NCBI GenBank assembly: GCA_022606425.2
Contig: JAHDVF020000864.1
Coordinates: 682,001-746,000 of the forward strand
DNA from: Lepidostoma basale
Taxonomy: Eukaryota; Arthropoda; Insecta; Trichoptera; Lepidostomatidae
DNA length: 64,000 nucleotides
Direction of reading: 5' to 3'
Each line of letters opens with the position of its first letter. The first letter of the stretch is position 1. The position numbers and the translations under genes are program-made. The notes beneath the pieces were generated by a model. It did not search any database. It was not told where the DNA came from and saw only the letters and a program-made list of their open reading frames with translations. This document shows positions 22,225 through 32,343 of this stretch, one piece after another.

Positions 22225-22535
22225 TTCCAGATAGTTTTATTTGTATTTTTCTTTTTTATATACTTTGTATATACAACACTAACTTTAAAAAAAATAAAAA
22301 TTACGTATCATCTGTCAAAACTGATCATATTTCGTAAACAATTTTATAAGATTTTAAATACGATTATGTATCACTGAAGAAGGACCGGTTGTCCGAAACA
22401 TGTCTGATATGTAATTTTTATTTTTGTTTAAATTAGTGTTGTAAATACTAAGTAAATAAAAAGAAAAAAACAAATTAAACATCTACAACACAAAGTATTG
22501 CGAATATATTGTAGAAGAAATTCCAGATAATTGAC
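22225..22535. mobile_element. fold-back family B with hammerhead
   Basis: Outer arms pair: 'atatactttgtatatacaac' with 'gtgttgtaaatactaag', and 'aaaattacgtatca' with 'tgatatgtaattttt'. The hammerhead at 22,365-22,413 sits in the right half; the equivalent in the left half seems deleted. The right flank 'acaacacaaagtattgcga' is shared with the copies at 24.1 and 59.96 kb. Confidence 0.75.
22365..22413 (+). ncRNA. hammerhead ribozyme, type I, apparently intact
   Basis: Stem I pairs 22365-22373 with 22405-22413 over nine consecutive positions (two wobble pairs). Core CTGAAGA is at 22374-22380, followed by an extra A, stem II GGAC/GTCC with loop CGGTT (22382-22394), GAAA (22395-22398), a minimal stem III C-AT-G, and GTC at 22402-22404, after which cleavage would fall. 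Every base of the CUGANGA...GAAA...UH consensus is present. An extra nucleotide before stem II is tolerated in a known viroid hammerhead. Short stem III is the form seen in Penelope-like elements and retrozymes. Activity is inferred, not shown. Confidence 0.75.
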
Positions 22536-22554
22536 TTTTTCATCAATAAATACT

Positions 22555-22626
22555 AAAAACAATTTAAAAAATGGAAAACTCCTAGAAAACAAACGTTTTA
22601 TTTCCTATGAATTATTTAAGAGATCG
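22555..22626 (+). mobile_element. fold-back family A fragment
   Basis: 'aactcctagaaaacaaacg' and 'tatgaattatttaag' match the right arm end of family A; cut off by the LINE that follows. Confidence 0.5.
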
Positions 22627-22629
22627 TTT

Positions 22630-22885
22630 GCATATATGGAACGAATGGACGAGAGAAGAATGTTAATATACAAGCAGTGTGAGTAGAAAGAGAACCCGTG
22701 GAAGACCAAGGAAAGCAAAGCATGACCAAATTAATCAAATACTAAAAAGGCGGTCACATTCGAAGTCGGAAAAGTCGACGAGCGTGCATGTTACAGGGTC
22801 AGAGCAGTATGGCGGTCCTTCCTCGCAGCATACCCCTCCGGAGAAACGGCGTAATAATAAGTTAGTTAGTTAGTTTTAAATATTT
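22630..22885 (+). pseudogene. LINE-D tail
   Basis: Reads 'SRKRTRGRPRKAKHDQINQI' and ends with 'acccctccggagaaacggcg' and a (GTTA)n tail (gttagttagttagtt at 22860-22876). 5'-truncated at the RMDE block. Confidence 0.75.
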
Positions 22886-22964
22886 TTGCTACACACACAA
22901 TCAGTTATCTGCTCATGGGAATACAATGAAATATTGTATTGATGGTTGAGGTATTAGTTTTGTA

Positions 22965-23205
22965 AAACTCCATTATCAATTTATAATAGTTAACACGATT
23001 GTTTAGTGGTTTTACTTGAAATTAATTTATATAAATTATATAAATTGTGACAAATTTGTTTCGCCTTGCGATGGCATTCTCAAACTGACTCAGTTTGAGA
23101 ATGTCCTCGCAAGACGAAACAAATTTGTCACAATTTATATTATTTATATAAATTAAATCCAATTTAAACCACTAAACAATCGTGTTTACTATTATTAAGA
23201 AATAT
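22965..23205. mobile_element. fold-back family A', long perfect hairpin
   Basis: Arms of about 95 bp are almost perfectly complementary, from 'acacgattgtttagtggttt' to its reverse complement near 23,190, closing on CTCAAACTGACTCAGTTTGAG. Each arm has TTGAGAA-T-G(C/T)C...G(G/A)C-GAAAC-AAATTT-GTC, the hammerhead layout with the same two 5'-core changes as family A. Confidence 0.8.
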
Positions 23206-23439
23206 TGTATGTTTGCAATACGTATGAGTTTTATATCATATTCAAGATACGATAAATAACCGAGAAAGGAGTTTTACAATATTATTCAAGAGACATATAA
23301 TACTGCTTTCAACGTAGTAAAAGGGACAATTTATATTTGATTAACAATTTCCACCTTTTAAATATAGATTGAATTTGATGATACAATATATAAGTGATTT
23401 CGTTTAATCGTATTAGGGTGTGCTATTTAATGCTATTGT

Positions 23440-23690
23440 AAAGTGCCCCATTGCAGTCAAAAAGTAATGCCAACATTTAAACAAGCCACCTACAAAAAGT
23501 TGCGCGAGAAAAAACAATAGAGCGATATCTCACAAGTATCGTTTACAGCCAGCACCCCGCCAGGCCGCTGATGGAAGCAGATTGCTGTAAATACAGCGAG
23601 ATAATTGCATTCATCTCGGACCGGGGGTGAAGCTAGGCCCAAAAAACTCAATCGTTCCATTGGTAAAGGCTGCAGTGTTTAAAAGTCACG
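23440..23690. other. complex GC-richer island
   Basis: 'cagcaccccgccaggccgct' and 'ctcggaccgggggtgaagc' in an AT-rich context. No coding frame or repeat recognised. Confidence 0.35.
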
Positions 23691-23854
23691 TGGTTCTTAA
23701 ACATTATCTAAAGCAACTACTTTAAATAAATTTAATATTAGCAATGCCTGAAATTCCATTTTTAAATATTCAAAATTCTATTAAAAATATTTTGTTTTAA
23801 AAAAGAGTAATTTTTATTTCGATTAACTTAAGGCACTCAGTAAATAATGTAAAA

Positions 23855-24165
23855 GTTTATGGCTCTTTTTCTTTTTCATATACTTTGTATATACTCGTAC
23901 AACATTTATATTTAAAAATAATTATTATTATACATAGACATGTTTCGGACAAACAGTCCTTCTTCAGTAAAGATACATTTTTAAAAATATTATAAAATTG
24001 TAATATTTTTTAAAATGTATATTTACTCAAGAAGGACTGTTTGTCCGAAATATGTCTATGTATTTTTTTAAACATAAGTGTTGTATATACAAAGTATATA
24101 AAAAAAGAAAAAGAGAAATAAACCATCATAACAACACAAAGTATGGCGTATATAGAAGTAATGTA
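23855..24165. mobile_element. fold-back family B, complete hairpin
   Basis: Inverted arms from 'tttttctttttcatatactt' to 'agtatataaaaaaagaaaaa', each carrying a hammerhead-like core facing the other. The right flank 'acaacacaaagtatggcg' matches 22.49 and 59.96 kb. Penelope-like elements are known to carry hammerheads in direct or inverted terminal repeats; no coding part remains here. Confidence 0.8.
23937..23985 (-). ncRNA. hammerhead ribozyme motif, family B left arm
   Basis: Minus strand: CTGAAGA (complement of 23961-23967), extra A, stem II GGAC/GTCC with loop TGTTT, GAAAC, AT, GTC (complement of 23937-23939). All core bases are conserved. Stem I starts A-U, U-A but then has a U-U mismatch. 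The facing plus-strand motif (about 24027-24055) has CTCAAGA, a G-to-C change in the core, and so is probably dead. Confidence 0.6.
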
Positions 24166-25200
24166 AAAGTAATTTATTCTGCTCTTTCTTATTTCCGCAC
24201 ATATATTATATTACATATTAAAATATAAATATTAGTAAAAATATTAATTAGTTTAGCATCCAAGAAAACCAGCATACTTAATCAACATTCTTTTTTAAGT
24301 TTTATTAATTCAGTTTTGATTATTTTATTAATATCCGTAGTAATCTGATTTAGTAAATAAGATTACAAAAACCGAAATATATCAACTTTATTAACCCCCA
24401 ATGCGCGGCTGGCTTCATTTGCAGTTGTAAAAAAAATGGTCTCGAACTGCGGTTGGCTACATTTATAATCCATACATATAGTCCTCCAATTTTGTAGTTA
24501 AGGACTAAAGTTAAAAGGTTTATAAGACACATTCAAATATGAGCTGCAAATGTAATTTGTCGCAGAGTGTCACTTTTTTTGGACTGGTAAAATTGTACAA
24601 TAAAATAAATTTTGCGAAAAATAGTAAAATAAAATAAATTAAATCAATGTATTATCATCGTTCGTTTAACAAAATACATTTAAGAAGCATATCATGCATC
24701 TGATACATATTTGTTTCAAAATTAATTACGTATTATGTGAATACATTGTGTGTTTCATTATTATTCAATATACGTCTTTTCATAGCTACATAAAATATAT
24801 TAATAATTTTCCAGCCAGTACTAAAATTAATTTTCATAACGGCTTCATTCTAAGAAATACATATTACTGCAATAAATATTGTATGAAGAAATGATGAAAG
24901 AAAATTGAAATATGTTTTCATACAGGTTGGGAAGTATTGTAGCAGAGTACCCCCTATCGGTTGTAATAATTTATCGCAGCTCCCGGGGGAAAGGAAATCA
25001 ATAAAAATATAAAACTTTCCGCCGCACCGAACACATTTTTTGTTAGTCACGGTTCATTAGATATTCCGTGAAATCGCAGTAAAACTTTGTTAATAAAGGG
25101 GCTGATCAGCAAAGTCAACATCATCATAATGATTGGCAACACTGCTATGATAGAGATCCATTTATTCACTGTCATGTTTTTAGCGTCACTTATGTTCTTC
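24166..25200. other. AT-rich spacer
   Basis: No gene or repeat family recognised. 24370-24500 and 24940-25070 are a little more complex. Confidence 0.5.
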
Positions 25201-25204
25201 TTCT

Positions 25205-25642
25205 TCTTCTTCTTCTCCTTATAGACCTTTGGTCTGTTCCTGAAATCAGGCTGGCCCCTCTTGGGAGGTTGACTCCCAACTATCTCTCCATCTCTTCGGC
25301 GGTCTTCCGGGGGGACGGCAGCCGGCAGGAATCTGATGCGCCACAGCGTGTGGGATTCTGGTGGGATCCATCGCGAATAGTCTTTCCTGCTATCATCCTC
25401 AGCGTCCTCATCTCTGCCACCCGTACTTTAGCCGTCGTTCTTGTGGTATCCGCTCTGGTCTCAATACTATATGTCAGTATAGGCCTTACGCAGGTTTTAT
25501 ATATTCTGACCTTACTGTCTGTAGTTCTCATATACTTGTTTTTCCATATTATATCCTTGAGACAACCTGATACCGCCGAAGCCTTGTTGACTTGTCCTAT
25601 TGTTTCACTGACAAGATCATTTTGACTGAGCAGATCCATCAC
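25205..25642 (-). pseudogene. LINE-Y reverse transcriptase C-terminus
   Basis: The 120-codon minus frame includes 'YKTCVRPILTYSIETRADTT' and 'VRVAEMRTLRMIAGKTIRD', the region right after the palm in LINE reverse transcriptases. A deletion then joins it to 'SPRKTAEEMER' and, after a stop, the 3' end reads 'FRNRPKVY' plus an aagaagaag tail. The catalytic palm is absent. Confidence 0.8.
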
Positions 25643-25849
25643 TTATGTTAATTGTGTTGATCATCAAAGAAAGCGATAATGATAATAATTTGTTACTTCA
25701 TTCTCAGGTAAGGAATGAACACGGTATTCATGAATAGCGAATAAGATTATTTATAACGTGATATCATATTTAATGAAAATATTTGAAGTAATTACTTCAG
25801 GAATGGGGAGAATATGATGGGCCTTCATAAAATCTAGGCTGAGTACTTC

Positions 25850-26195
25850 GTAAACGCGTTAGAGGCAGTTAAAAAGGTGGATGTTTTAAGTAGTCCGTAA
25901 AATCTTAACCCCCTTTTGCCCTTATTGCCACAATCCATTAACATTGTATGAATGTGCGCGCAAACAGCGGTGCGGTATGGGCCAATAATTTATTCATAAG
26001 GGCGGATCGCGATAAGGGCGGGCCCGTCGGGCGGCGGGGGTTGGGGATGGAAGAGACCCGAACGCTTTAGCCCGGATTAGCAGCTCATAGAGCTGTTTTA
26101 ACAGCCCACTTGCTACCAATTGGCATAAAATTCTCTTAGAGCACTTAACCTCCTCACTTGCATATTTATTGATAATTTGATTCAAACTTTAGTGA
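25850..26195. other. complex GC-rich island
   Basis: Contains gtgcgcgcaaacagcggtgc, 'caataatttattcataaggg' and 'gggcccgtcgggcggcgggg' stretches. No repeat relation seen. The mix of AT homeodomain-like sites and GC blocks would suit an enhancer, but that is only a guess. Confidence 0.35.
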
Positions 26196-26755
26196 TCGCA
26201 TTAAGTATAATATAGTGAAAATATTTTTGCTCGGCCTTAAGTTTAAATTTATTACATTATTTTTGAACTTTCAATCGTCATTGACATTAATATCAAAAGT
26301 ATGGAAAAAAAACATATTTTTTACAAGGTATAAAAAAAATATTTCGCTGAGAACCGTTGCTATTTATAAATATTTTAATAACGTGAAACTGAAAGTCGAC
26401 CTGATGATAATCTCGTCAGAATATATTTTTTAATGTGAAAAATATTGTTATCAAATTACCAAACAAACGAAATCAATGTTTTTGATTACACAATTACAAT
26501 GATCTGTTAAATAAAATATGCATGTATAAAAATAAAAGAAAATTTATATATAACTATACAAACGATTGGTATCTGTTTTATTGTAGATAAAATTTTATAA
26601 TAGATATCCCCTTTTGAATAATGTTAGCAACAAATTAATATTCAGCGCTGTTCACAAGAGAAGTGTTCCCCAGTGTTTGCAAATAAAACAGGTGGATAAA
26701 AAAATGTAATGAATAAAAAAACACTATGGAGAGATTAAAAGAACTTATTGCAAAC
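26196..26755. other. AT-rich spacer
   Basis: Nothing recognised; the 72-codon frame at 26215 is AT-derived. Confidence 0.5.
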
Positions 26756-26990
26756 GTTTACAGGCCATTATGTCGCCGCGGGGCGCCAAACATTTCAGCG
26801 CGGACAATGACGTATTAACGCGATGACATTTCTCCTGTTGGCGCGCCATATGGCCTGCTTTTTAGGAGACGAGCGTGAAATGGCGCTGACCTGAACCGAT
26901 CTCGCGGAACAAGTGAATCGGGAGCTTGTTGTGAATCCCAGGATTACTTTGCGCCCCGTAAAGGGGCGAGCATTCACTGCGACAGCTTCA
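26756..26990. other. complex GC-rich island
   Basis: 'atgtcgccgcggggcgccaa', 'ttggcgcgccatatggcc' and 'gatctcgcggaacaag' stretches. No repeat or coding match. Candidate conserved non-coding element. Confidence 0.4.
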
Positions 26991-27695
26991 TAGGAATGTT
27001 TGGGGGGATATTATTATAAACTATACTATATTATATGTATCATTATCGACTTGATTTTCAATTCAACATCGAGAGAAACAAAATATTTTTATCGTTATGA
27101 CGAATTTTATATGAATTATAACGTCATTATGGAATTCCAAAGAGTCAACGGTTTAAGTTTATCATGTGTTAGTTACTCCTATCTATTTTCATTTTATTTA
27201 TATTGCACACAAAATTTTATTCAAAAACATTTTTTTACGCAATGCATAAGTTTGTTTAGTTGTACAAATATATTTATTTAAAAAGGTCACCGTGATATAT
27301 GCATTTTTATTATTTAACAAGGCTATAATAAATAACTTTCGTATTTTGTTTATAAAGATATAAAATATAATTAAATGCTTTGTGTTTAACCACAGTATAG
27401 TTTATATATTTAATGCCCACTTCATTACTTTACTTCTCACTATAATTCTCCCTTGCATTAAAATATTTAAAATCTCTTATATATAATATTAAATATTCGA
27501 GCCCTTTATCCTGCACCAAAATATTTGAAAAAAGTTTCACGAAGAAAAAAATTTTCATTTTAATAAAACTACGTGAACCATGGATTTCTACAAATGCGAA
27601 AATTAACGAGAAGTTTTCAGGTGATTATATAAAACCTCATTTCGATTGACGGATATCGATTTTTACGTTTTCTAGAATAGGAAGCGATATACTCG
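26991..27695. other. AT-rich spacer
   Basis: No gene recognised. TACTCGTA at 27690. Confidence 0.5.
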
Positions 27696-27699
27696 TATC

Positions 27700-27880
27700 T
27701 ATTGTGGCAAAGAAGGTACCTCCACGTGTGGTATCACTATAACACCTGGCGCCCGAAACTACACAAGTCGGCCAAACCTTCCACCATATTGGCAAAAGAG
27801 GAGATGTAAGGCCCTCTTCGAAGTCATCCCCACGATACATGTATAAAAATATCTTGCCATTGACACGCAGGAAAAGAAGA
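27700..27880 (+). repeat. dispersed repeat S, copy 2
   Basis: 'gcaaagaaggtacctccacg', 'gtcggccaaaccttccacc' and 'attggcaaaagaggagatg' match 19.43-19.61 kb in order and spacing. Confidence 0.65.
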
Positions 27881-28089
27881 TTATTGCTTAAATAATGTTG
27901 TATAATATTGTATCAAATATTTAAAATACGAGCGACGTGTTTCCCCTTGGTAAAGAATCATCAAATAAGGATACCTACATATGATATCGGCAAACGGATC
28001 TACCGTGTAAGGTGATGGGTCAAATAAATAAGGCTGCGGCCATCTGAGGATGTCTGAAAATTTCAATATGAAAAAACCCTGACATAAAG

Positions 28090-28480
28090 ATTAACAGCAA
28101 AGTAAAGATTTATTATACCCATCATGACATGTCGGATCAAATACAGGGCGGACACCATAATCACAAAAACGCGCTCAGAGTACCAGAAATAAAGAAACAT
28201 ATCTGGCAAGACACTATGCGATAGAATTAGGAACTCAAAAATAAGGGAAATATGCGAGGTTGATGATGTCGTTAGGTGGGGCAGACAAAGGAGAAGACAC
28301 TGGTAGGCACACGTGAGAAGAATGGGTAGGTACCTTACTAGTTGCACGACCAACCTCAAGGTAGATGACCCCAGACAGACTACCAAATTAGTGGATTGAC
28401 AGCTGGGAATCGACCTCTGAGGAGGCCAATTCTTCGTAAGAAATAGGCCACAGGATCTATACTAAGAAGAAAAAGATATT
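28090..28480 (+). pseudogene. LINE-Y tail
   Basis: Reads 'NSKIREICEVDDVVRWGRQR' then 'RRHW*AHVRRMG', a LINE C-terminal block with stops, and ends 'FFVRNRPQDLY' plus an aagaag tail, matching the 3' end at 25.2 kb. Confidence 0.7.
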
Positions 28481-28599
28481 TGATATTACCCTAGTAAAAC
28501 GAAGCACATTATTTTCTTTAAATAATATATCTATATTAAAAAATACACTTAGTTAAATCTTAAATATTTGAAAGCTAAAATGTAAAATTGAGTCAGTTT

Positions 28600-28940
28600 T
28601 CGTGGTGTGTTTTAGCTTCGCGAATTCTTTCCTGTTGATTTGACTTTCCGTGTGGAATGAAGTCCATTCACGGGCTCCTATTGTCGAACCGAATGGAGGA
28701 TTGTTGTGCCATGATGGATGTGGCCCGCGACACTATTATGCGCCGAGGGGAGGGGGTAGTACTGGCAGGGTAATGAATTGAAATGGTTCGGGCATTGTAA
28801 TGTGTCTACACGATCCCCACATGGCGACAAAACGCGCTATGGTCACGGTAATCCCGATCATTGCTGACTGCTGGGGTGCGGGTGGGGTGTTGTATACCTT
28901 TAATCGGCAAATGGCTTTCGAGTGTTTTTAAACGGGCAAG
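28600..28940. other. complex GC-richer island
   Basis: About 340 bp: 'atgaagtccattcacgggct', 'atggatgtggcccgcgacac', 'ggtcacggtaatcccgatca'. Not repeated in the window and not open over any length. Among the strongest candidates for conserved regulatory sequence. Confidence 0.4.
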
Positions 28941-29485
28941 TACTATGATACTTGTATGTTGGAGGAAATTGTGTTTCATTACTCTAAGTACAGTCTAATG
29001 ACAGACTGCCCTTCTCCATGTATTCTAATATAAACAGATGAAATGTCAATAAGTAGTAAAAATATTTTCAATATGTAATTTATTTAGCAATAAGCAATTC
29101 ATTTTAATTGTAGAATATCTTACTCAATGCATGAACAAACAAAACCTATTTTGAAATTATACAATCTTCATCAGGAGTACATTTTAACCTTACTTCAATT
29201 TCTATAAAATTAAAAAAAAAGAAGCGATTTTTTTTAAATACAAGTTGTATATACACATATGTAATATTTTATTTATATTTAAATATATAAAGATTTTTAC
29301 TATTGACAATATTTATATTTAAGTGTAACACTACCCTTTAGTTCAATATGTGCAAACTTAAAGTTTCGTTTAAAATTAGATAAATATTTGTATAAAACAT
29401 TAATAAATGAAAATCATAAACAGTAATTTTAACGTTTTTTTAACATTTCATTTAGTTCCATCTAGAAAATATGTAGTAAATAAAT
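28941..29485. other. AT-rich spacer
   Basis: Mostly AT-rich. 'acaatcttcatcaggagtac' at 29161 may be a remnant 5' core (CCTGATGAAG on the minus strand) of a family E or B element. Confidence 0.4.
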
Positions 29486-29489
29486 AAAA

Positions 29490-29565
29490 TGTGTAAAACA
29501 CTCACGTTACCCTGATGAAGCTTCGCTTGGAACGAAACCGATCACTATTTTAAGAAATACATTTA
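29490..29565 (+). ncRNA. hammerhead-like motif, family E
   Basis: GTTACC, CTGATGA (29512-29518), extra A, stem UUC/GAA with an outer G-C, GAAAC (29533-29537), CG, ATC. The catalytic core is conserved, but stem III has lost its C-G pair and stem I (GTTACC with GGTAGT in the 63.6-kb relative) is not matched here. Confidence 0.5.
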
Positions 29566-29629
29566 AATTGATAATTGATATAACAAGATATTTTAGTGTT
29601 TCGATGTAAAAAAAACTTTAAGAATTCAC

Positions 29630-29785
29630 CTTTAACACCTGATGATGTCAACATAGGTTGACGAAACAGCTGTCGTGAGAAATAAAAATAAAGCAATTGT
29701 TATACGTAAAACAATTTTTTTAAATTTAACAGTTTATAATGTTAAAGTATCATAGTGTTTCGGCCAAAATAATTGACTTTATAAG
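29630..29785 (+). mobile_element. family C right half
   Basis: Hammerhead followed by 'aaatttaacagtttataatg' and the tail 'agtatcatagtgtttcggcc', as in the other C copies. No facing left arm, so it is a half element. Confidence 0.6.
29636..29677 (+). ncRNA. hammerhead ribozyme, type I, apparently intact
   Basis: Stem I CAC (29636-29638) pairs with GTG (29675-29677). Core CTGATGA is 29639-29645, extra T at 29646, stem II GTCAAC/GTTGAC is a perfect six-pair stem with loop ATAG (29647-29662), GAAAC is 29663-29667, a C-AGCT-G mini stem III follows, and GTC is 29672-29674. All consensus bases are present. The weakness is the short stem I (three pairs). Confidence 0.7.
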
Positions 29786-29869
29786 AATTCACTTTAATAA
29801 TTTGAATAATAAACGAAGTGTGGAAAAGAGTAATTTATAACAGATTTCATTCATTGATCAGACCAGACA

Positions 29870-30215
29870 GTGAATTAACTCGCATCCAGTGTGCCAATCA
29901 ATCGCAACATATAACACTTTACAATATAATAGAAGAGAGCAGTGTATAGGTGCTTATAAGTTAACAGGTTCTGTGGACCGGAATAAACCCTCGGAGTGAG
30001 TGTCCCCATCTAACGGAGGGTAACGTGTTTGTCATTCCACCCTAATATGGCAAATAAATCCTAAAAGAGTTGATTTAATACATTAGCGGAGGAATATCCT
30101 TAGCAGGCGACTGGTACCCACCCACCTAGGTGCCACTTGGGGTGTGCGATTGATTATGGTGCCTTTCTATTTAAATGTATTCCATTTTTCAAATAATTTA
30201 AGGGGTAAACCAGAT
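29870..30215. other. complex segment of unknown nature
   Basis: 'aataaaccctcggagtgagt', 'catctaacggagggtaacg' and 'acccacctaggtgccacttg'. Not matched elsewhere in the window. Might be a SINE, a solo LTR or a conserved element. Confidence 0.3.
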
Positions 30216-30640
30216 GCATCAAGATAAAAAATACCTTGTTGAACATCTTTGTTTATATCCTCCAAAAATGTCATTATTCAAGTATAGCAGACTTTCTCAA
30301 ACCTTTATGTTCTCCTTTTTCTCGTCGTTTTTATATTTGAATAGTTAAGTTTTACATAAAGGTGGTAATTTAGTTTTAAACTAAAATGATAAATAATGGT
30401 AATTTTTTAACATCTTTTGAGGGATTCGAATGGTTCATTTTATCTTATATTCTTTCATGCAACCATATACCACATTTTATAATGTTTATAAAAAAAAAAT
30501 TGGAAAACAAATAACATTTATCAATATAAACCTAAATTGTTTTTTTCAGCTTTATTTATTTATTTATTTAAATATCTCAAAAGATTTTTGTATTGAAAAT
30601 AAATAAATAAATCTTGTTTTTTTACTGATAATCCGTTAAT
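30216..30640. other. AT-rich spacer
   Basis: Nothing recognised. Confidence 0.5.
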
Positions 30641-30865
30641 TATGATGATCTTATTTTGATTTCATTTGATATATTCACCATCAATTGTTGTAGATTAACA
30701 TTTGAAGAACTTTTTAAAAATAAAAATTTTTCACAAAAATTTCTAACATTTTTCAAAAACATGTTTCGAACTGCAGACTTCCTTTCGTAGTGTAAAATTA
30801 TAATATTGGAAAGTACTTCTGTGGCCCAAAATATGTTTGTGAAAAGTGCATCAAAGTTTTTCACA
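30641..30865 (-). mobile_element. fold-back family G with decayed hammerhead
   Basis: 'caaaaacatgtttcgaactg' and 'cagacttcctttcgtagtg' on the plus strand read, on the minus strand, as a core with a small insertion, then GAAAC-AT-GTT. The plus-strand half 'gtacttctgtggcccaaaat' faces it. Relatives at 46.95 and 58.5 kb. Confidence 0.5.
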
Positions 30866-31049
30866 ATATTTTTCAAAAGTTATTCAATTATTTACTTCAT
30901 TTCATGATTCAAATTATTAATAAAAATTCACTACGTGCGCGTGCTAATAATTCGTTAAAAATTAATCGGATCATAATATCACTTATTGGTCAATTATATA
31001 TTATAATTAAATTATCTTTGAAACGGTAGATTCGAAGTTCGTCATCCAA

Positions 31050-31280
31050 AGAGTACCCGCCTAAAGCACCTTCCTTATGCCATACATGCACAGCTATCCA
31101 TAGCACAGAACGCAAGACGGGGCGATATTCGTGCGTTTCCCTGAAAGTGGGGCGAGGGTGCGTGCTCCAGGCCGCACTCTACTTGATTACTCCCACCTCC
31201 ACCCCCGGCCTCATCCCTCCCCGTTTATATTTTCATCCCTTTATTCCCATAAAACGGAACCTCCCTTGCATCTTCAAGTC
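31050..31280. other. GC-rich island
   Basis: 'agtggggcgagggtgcgtgc' and 'cccacctccacccccggcct' stretches; no repeat or coding match. Confidence 0.35.
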
Positions 31281-32225
31281 TTCTTATTTCTGTAATCAAA
31301 GACTGGTTCGTCCTTTTTTTATTTGAATATATTTTTGTTGATTCATAAATGTTTTAACAAATTAAACATATGAATTAGCTCTTAAATTGAATTGATATAT
31401 AGAATTATACATATATGATATTTTCATAGTTTAAAATGTTAAGAAATTATAAAGCCTCTTGCATGTAAGAATTTAGATAAACCATTCGATTCCACTAATT
31501 AAATACTAACGTTAAAACATGAAGCATATCAATTCTTTAATAATTATAAAAAAAATGTATATACCTACGGTAACGGTGTTTTGTTTTGAATGTAAAATAA
31601 TAATCAGGTACAAATAAGAAAAATAATTTAAAAAAATTATATTTCTTTATTCTACTATTATATGTATATATGTACATAATATATCTTACCGCGAAATTTA
31701 AATAAATATTTCAAATTAGTTGAATTATTATTATGTTTTAATTATCAAACCTCTGTTTATGTTAAAGATTGCTTTAAACACTCTGCAAATTTTAGATAAT
31801 TTTTTTTAACTGATTTTAGATAAATCAGAAATCATTTATTGTAATAATAATTAATTGTTGTTTATCAACAATACAAAATCTATGGTTTTCCTACAGAACA
31901 TTGCCATCGCACAAAAACGTTTGTAGTAAGCAGTAAAGACTAATATGAATCCATGGGCTGTAAAGTTAAGTACTTTTATTTGTCGGTTGTTACGCCACGT
32001 GTCTAGCAATTACTAACACTATTTCGTCGAACGCGTTTAATCCACACTTTTATTGTTTTGATTACAGGACAGATTATCTATACGATGAGATCGTATAATT
32101 ACAGGTAAGTATTTTTCTCTACCGCCTTTTATATGGGCCAACTCACCATACTTACTAAAAAACTAATACATTTTTAGATGCTATCAAATTGAAAGTAGTG
32201 GATATTACTAGATTAGTCGAAATTA
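31281..32225. other. AT-rich spacer
   Basis: No gene recognised. 31870-32110 is moderately complex. Confidence 0.5.
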
Positions 32226-32343
32226 TATTGACAAAATAAACTGTTAAATTAAAAAATCTTGGTTTTATGTATCACAATTGCATTTTTATTTTTCAAATTG
32301 ACATAGGAACAAATACACATAAAGTATTATTACAGTTAATATA

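Noticed and set aside
22225..24165. Penelope-like coding sequence near family B
   Set aside because: I searched the frames around each hammerhead for a reverse transcriptase or GIY-YIG signature and found none.
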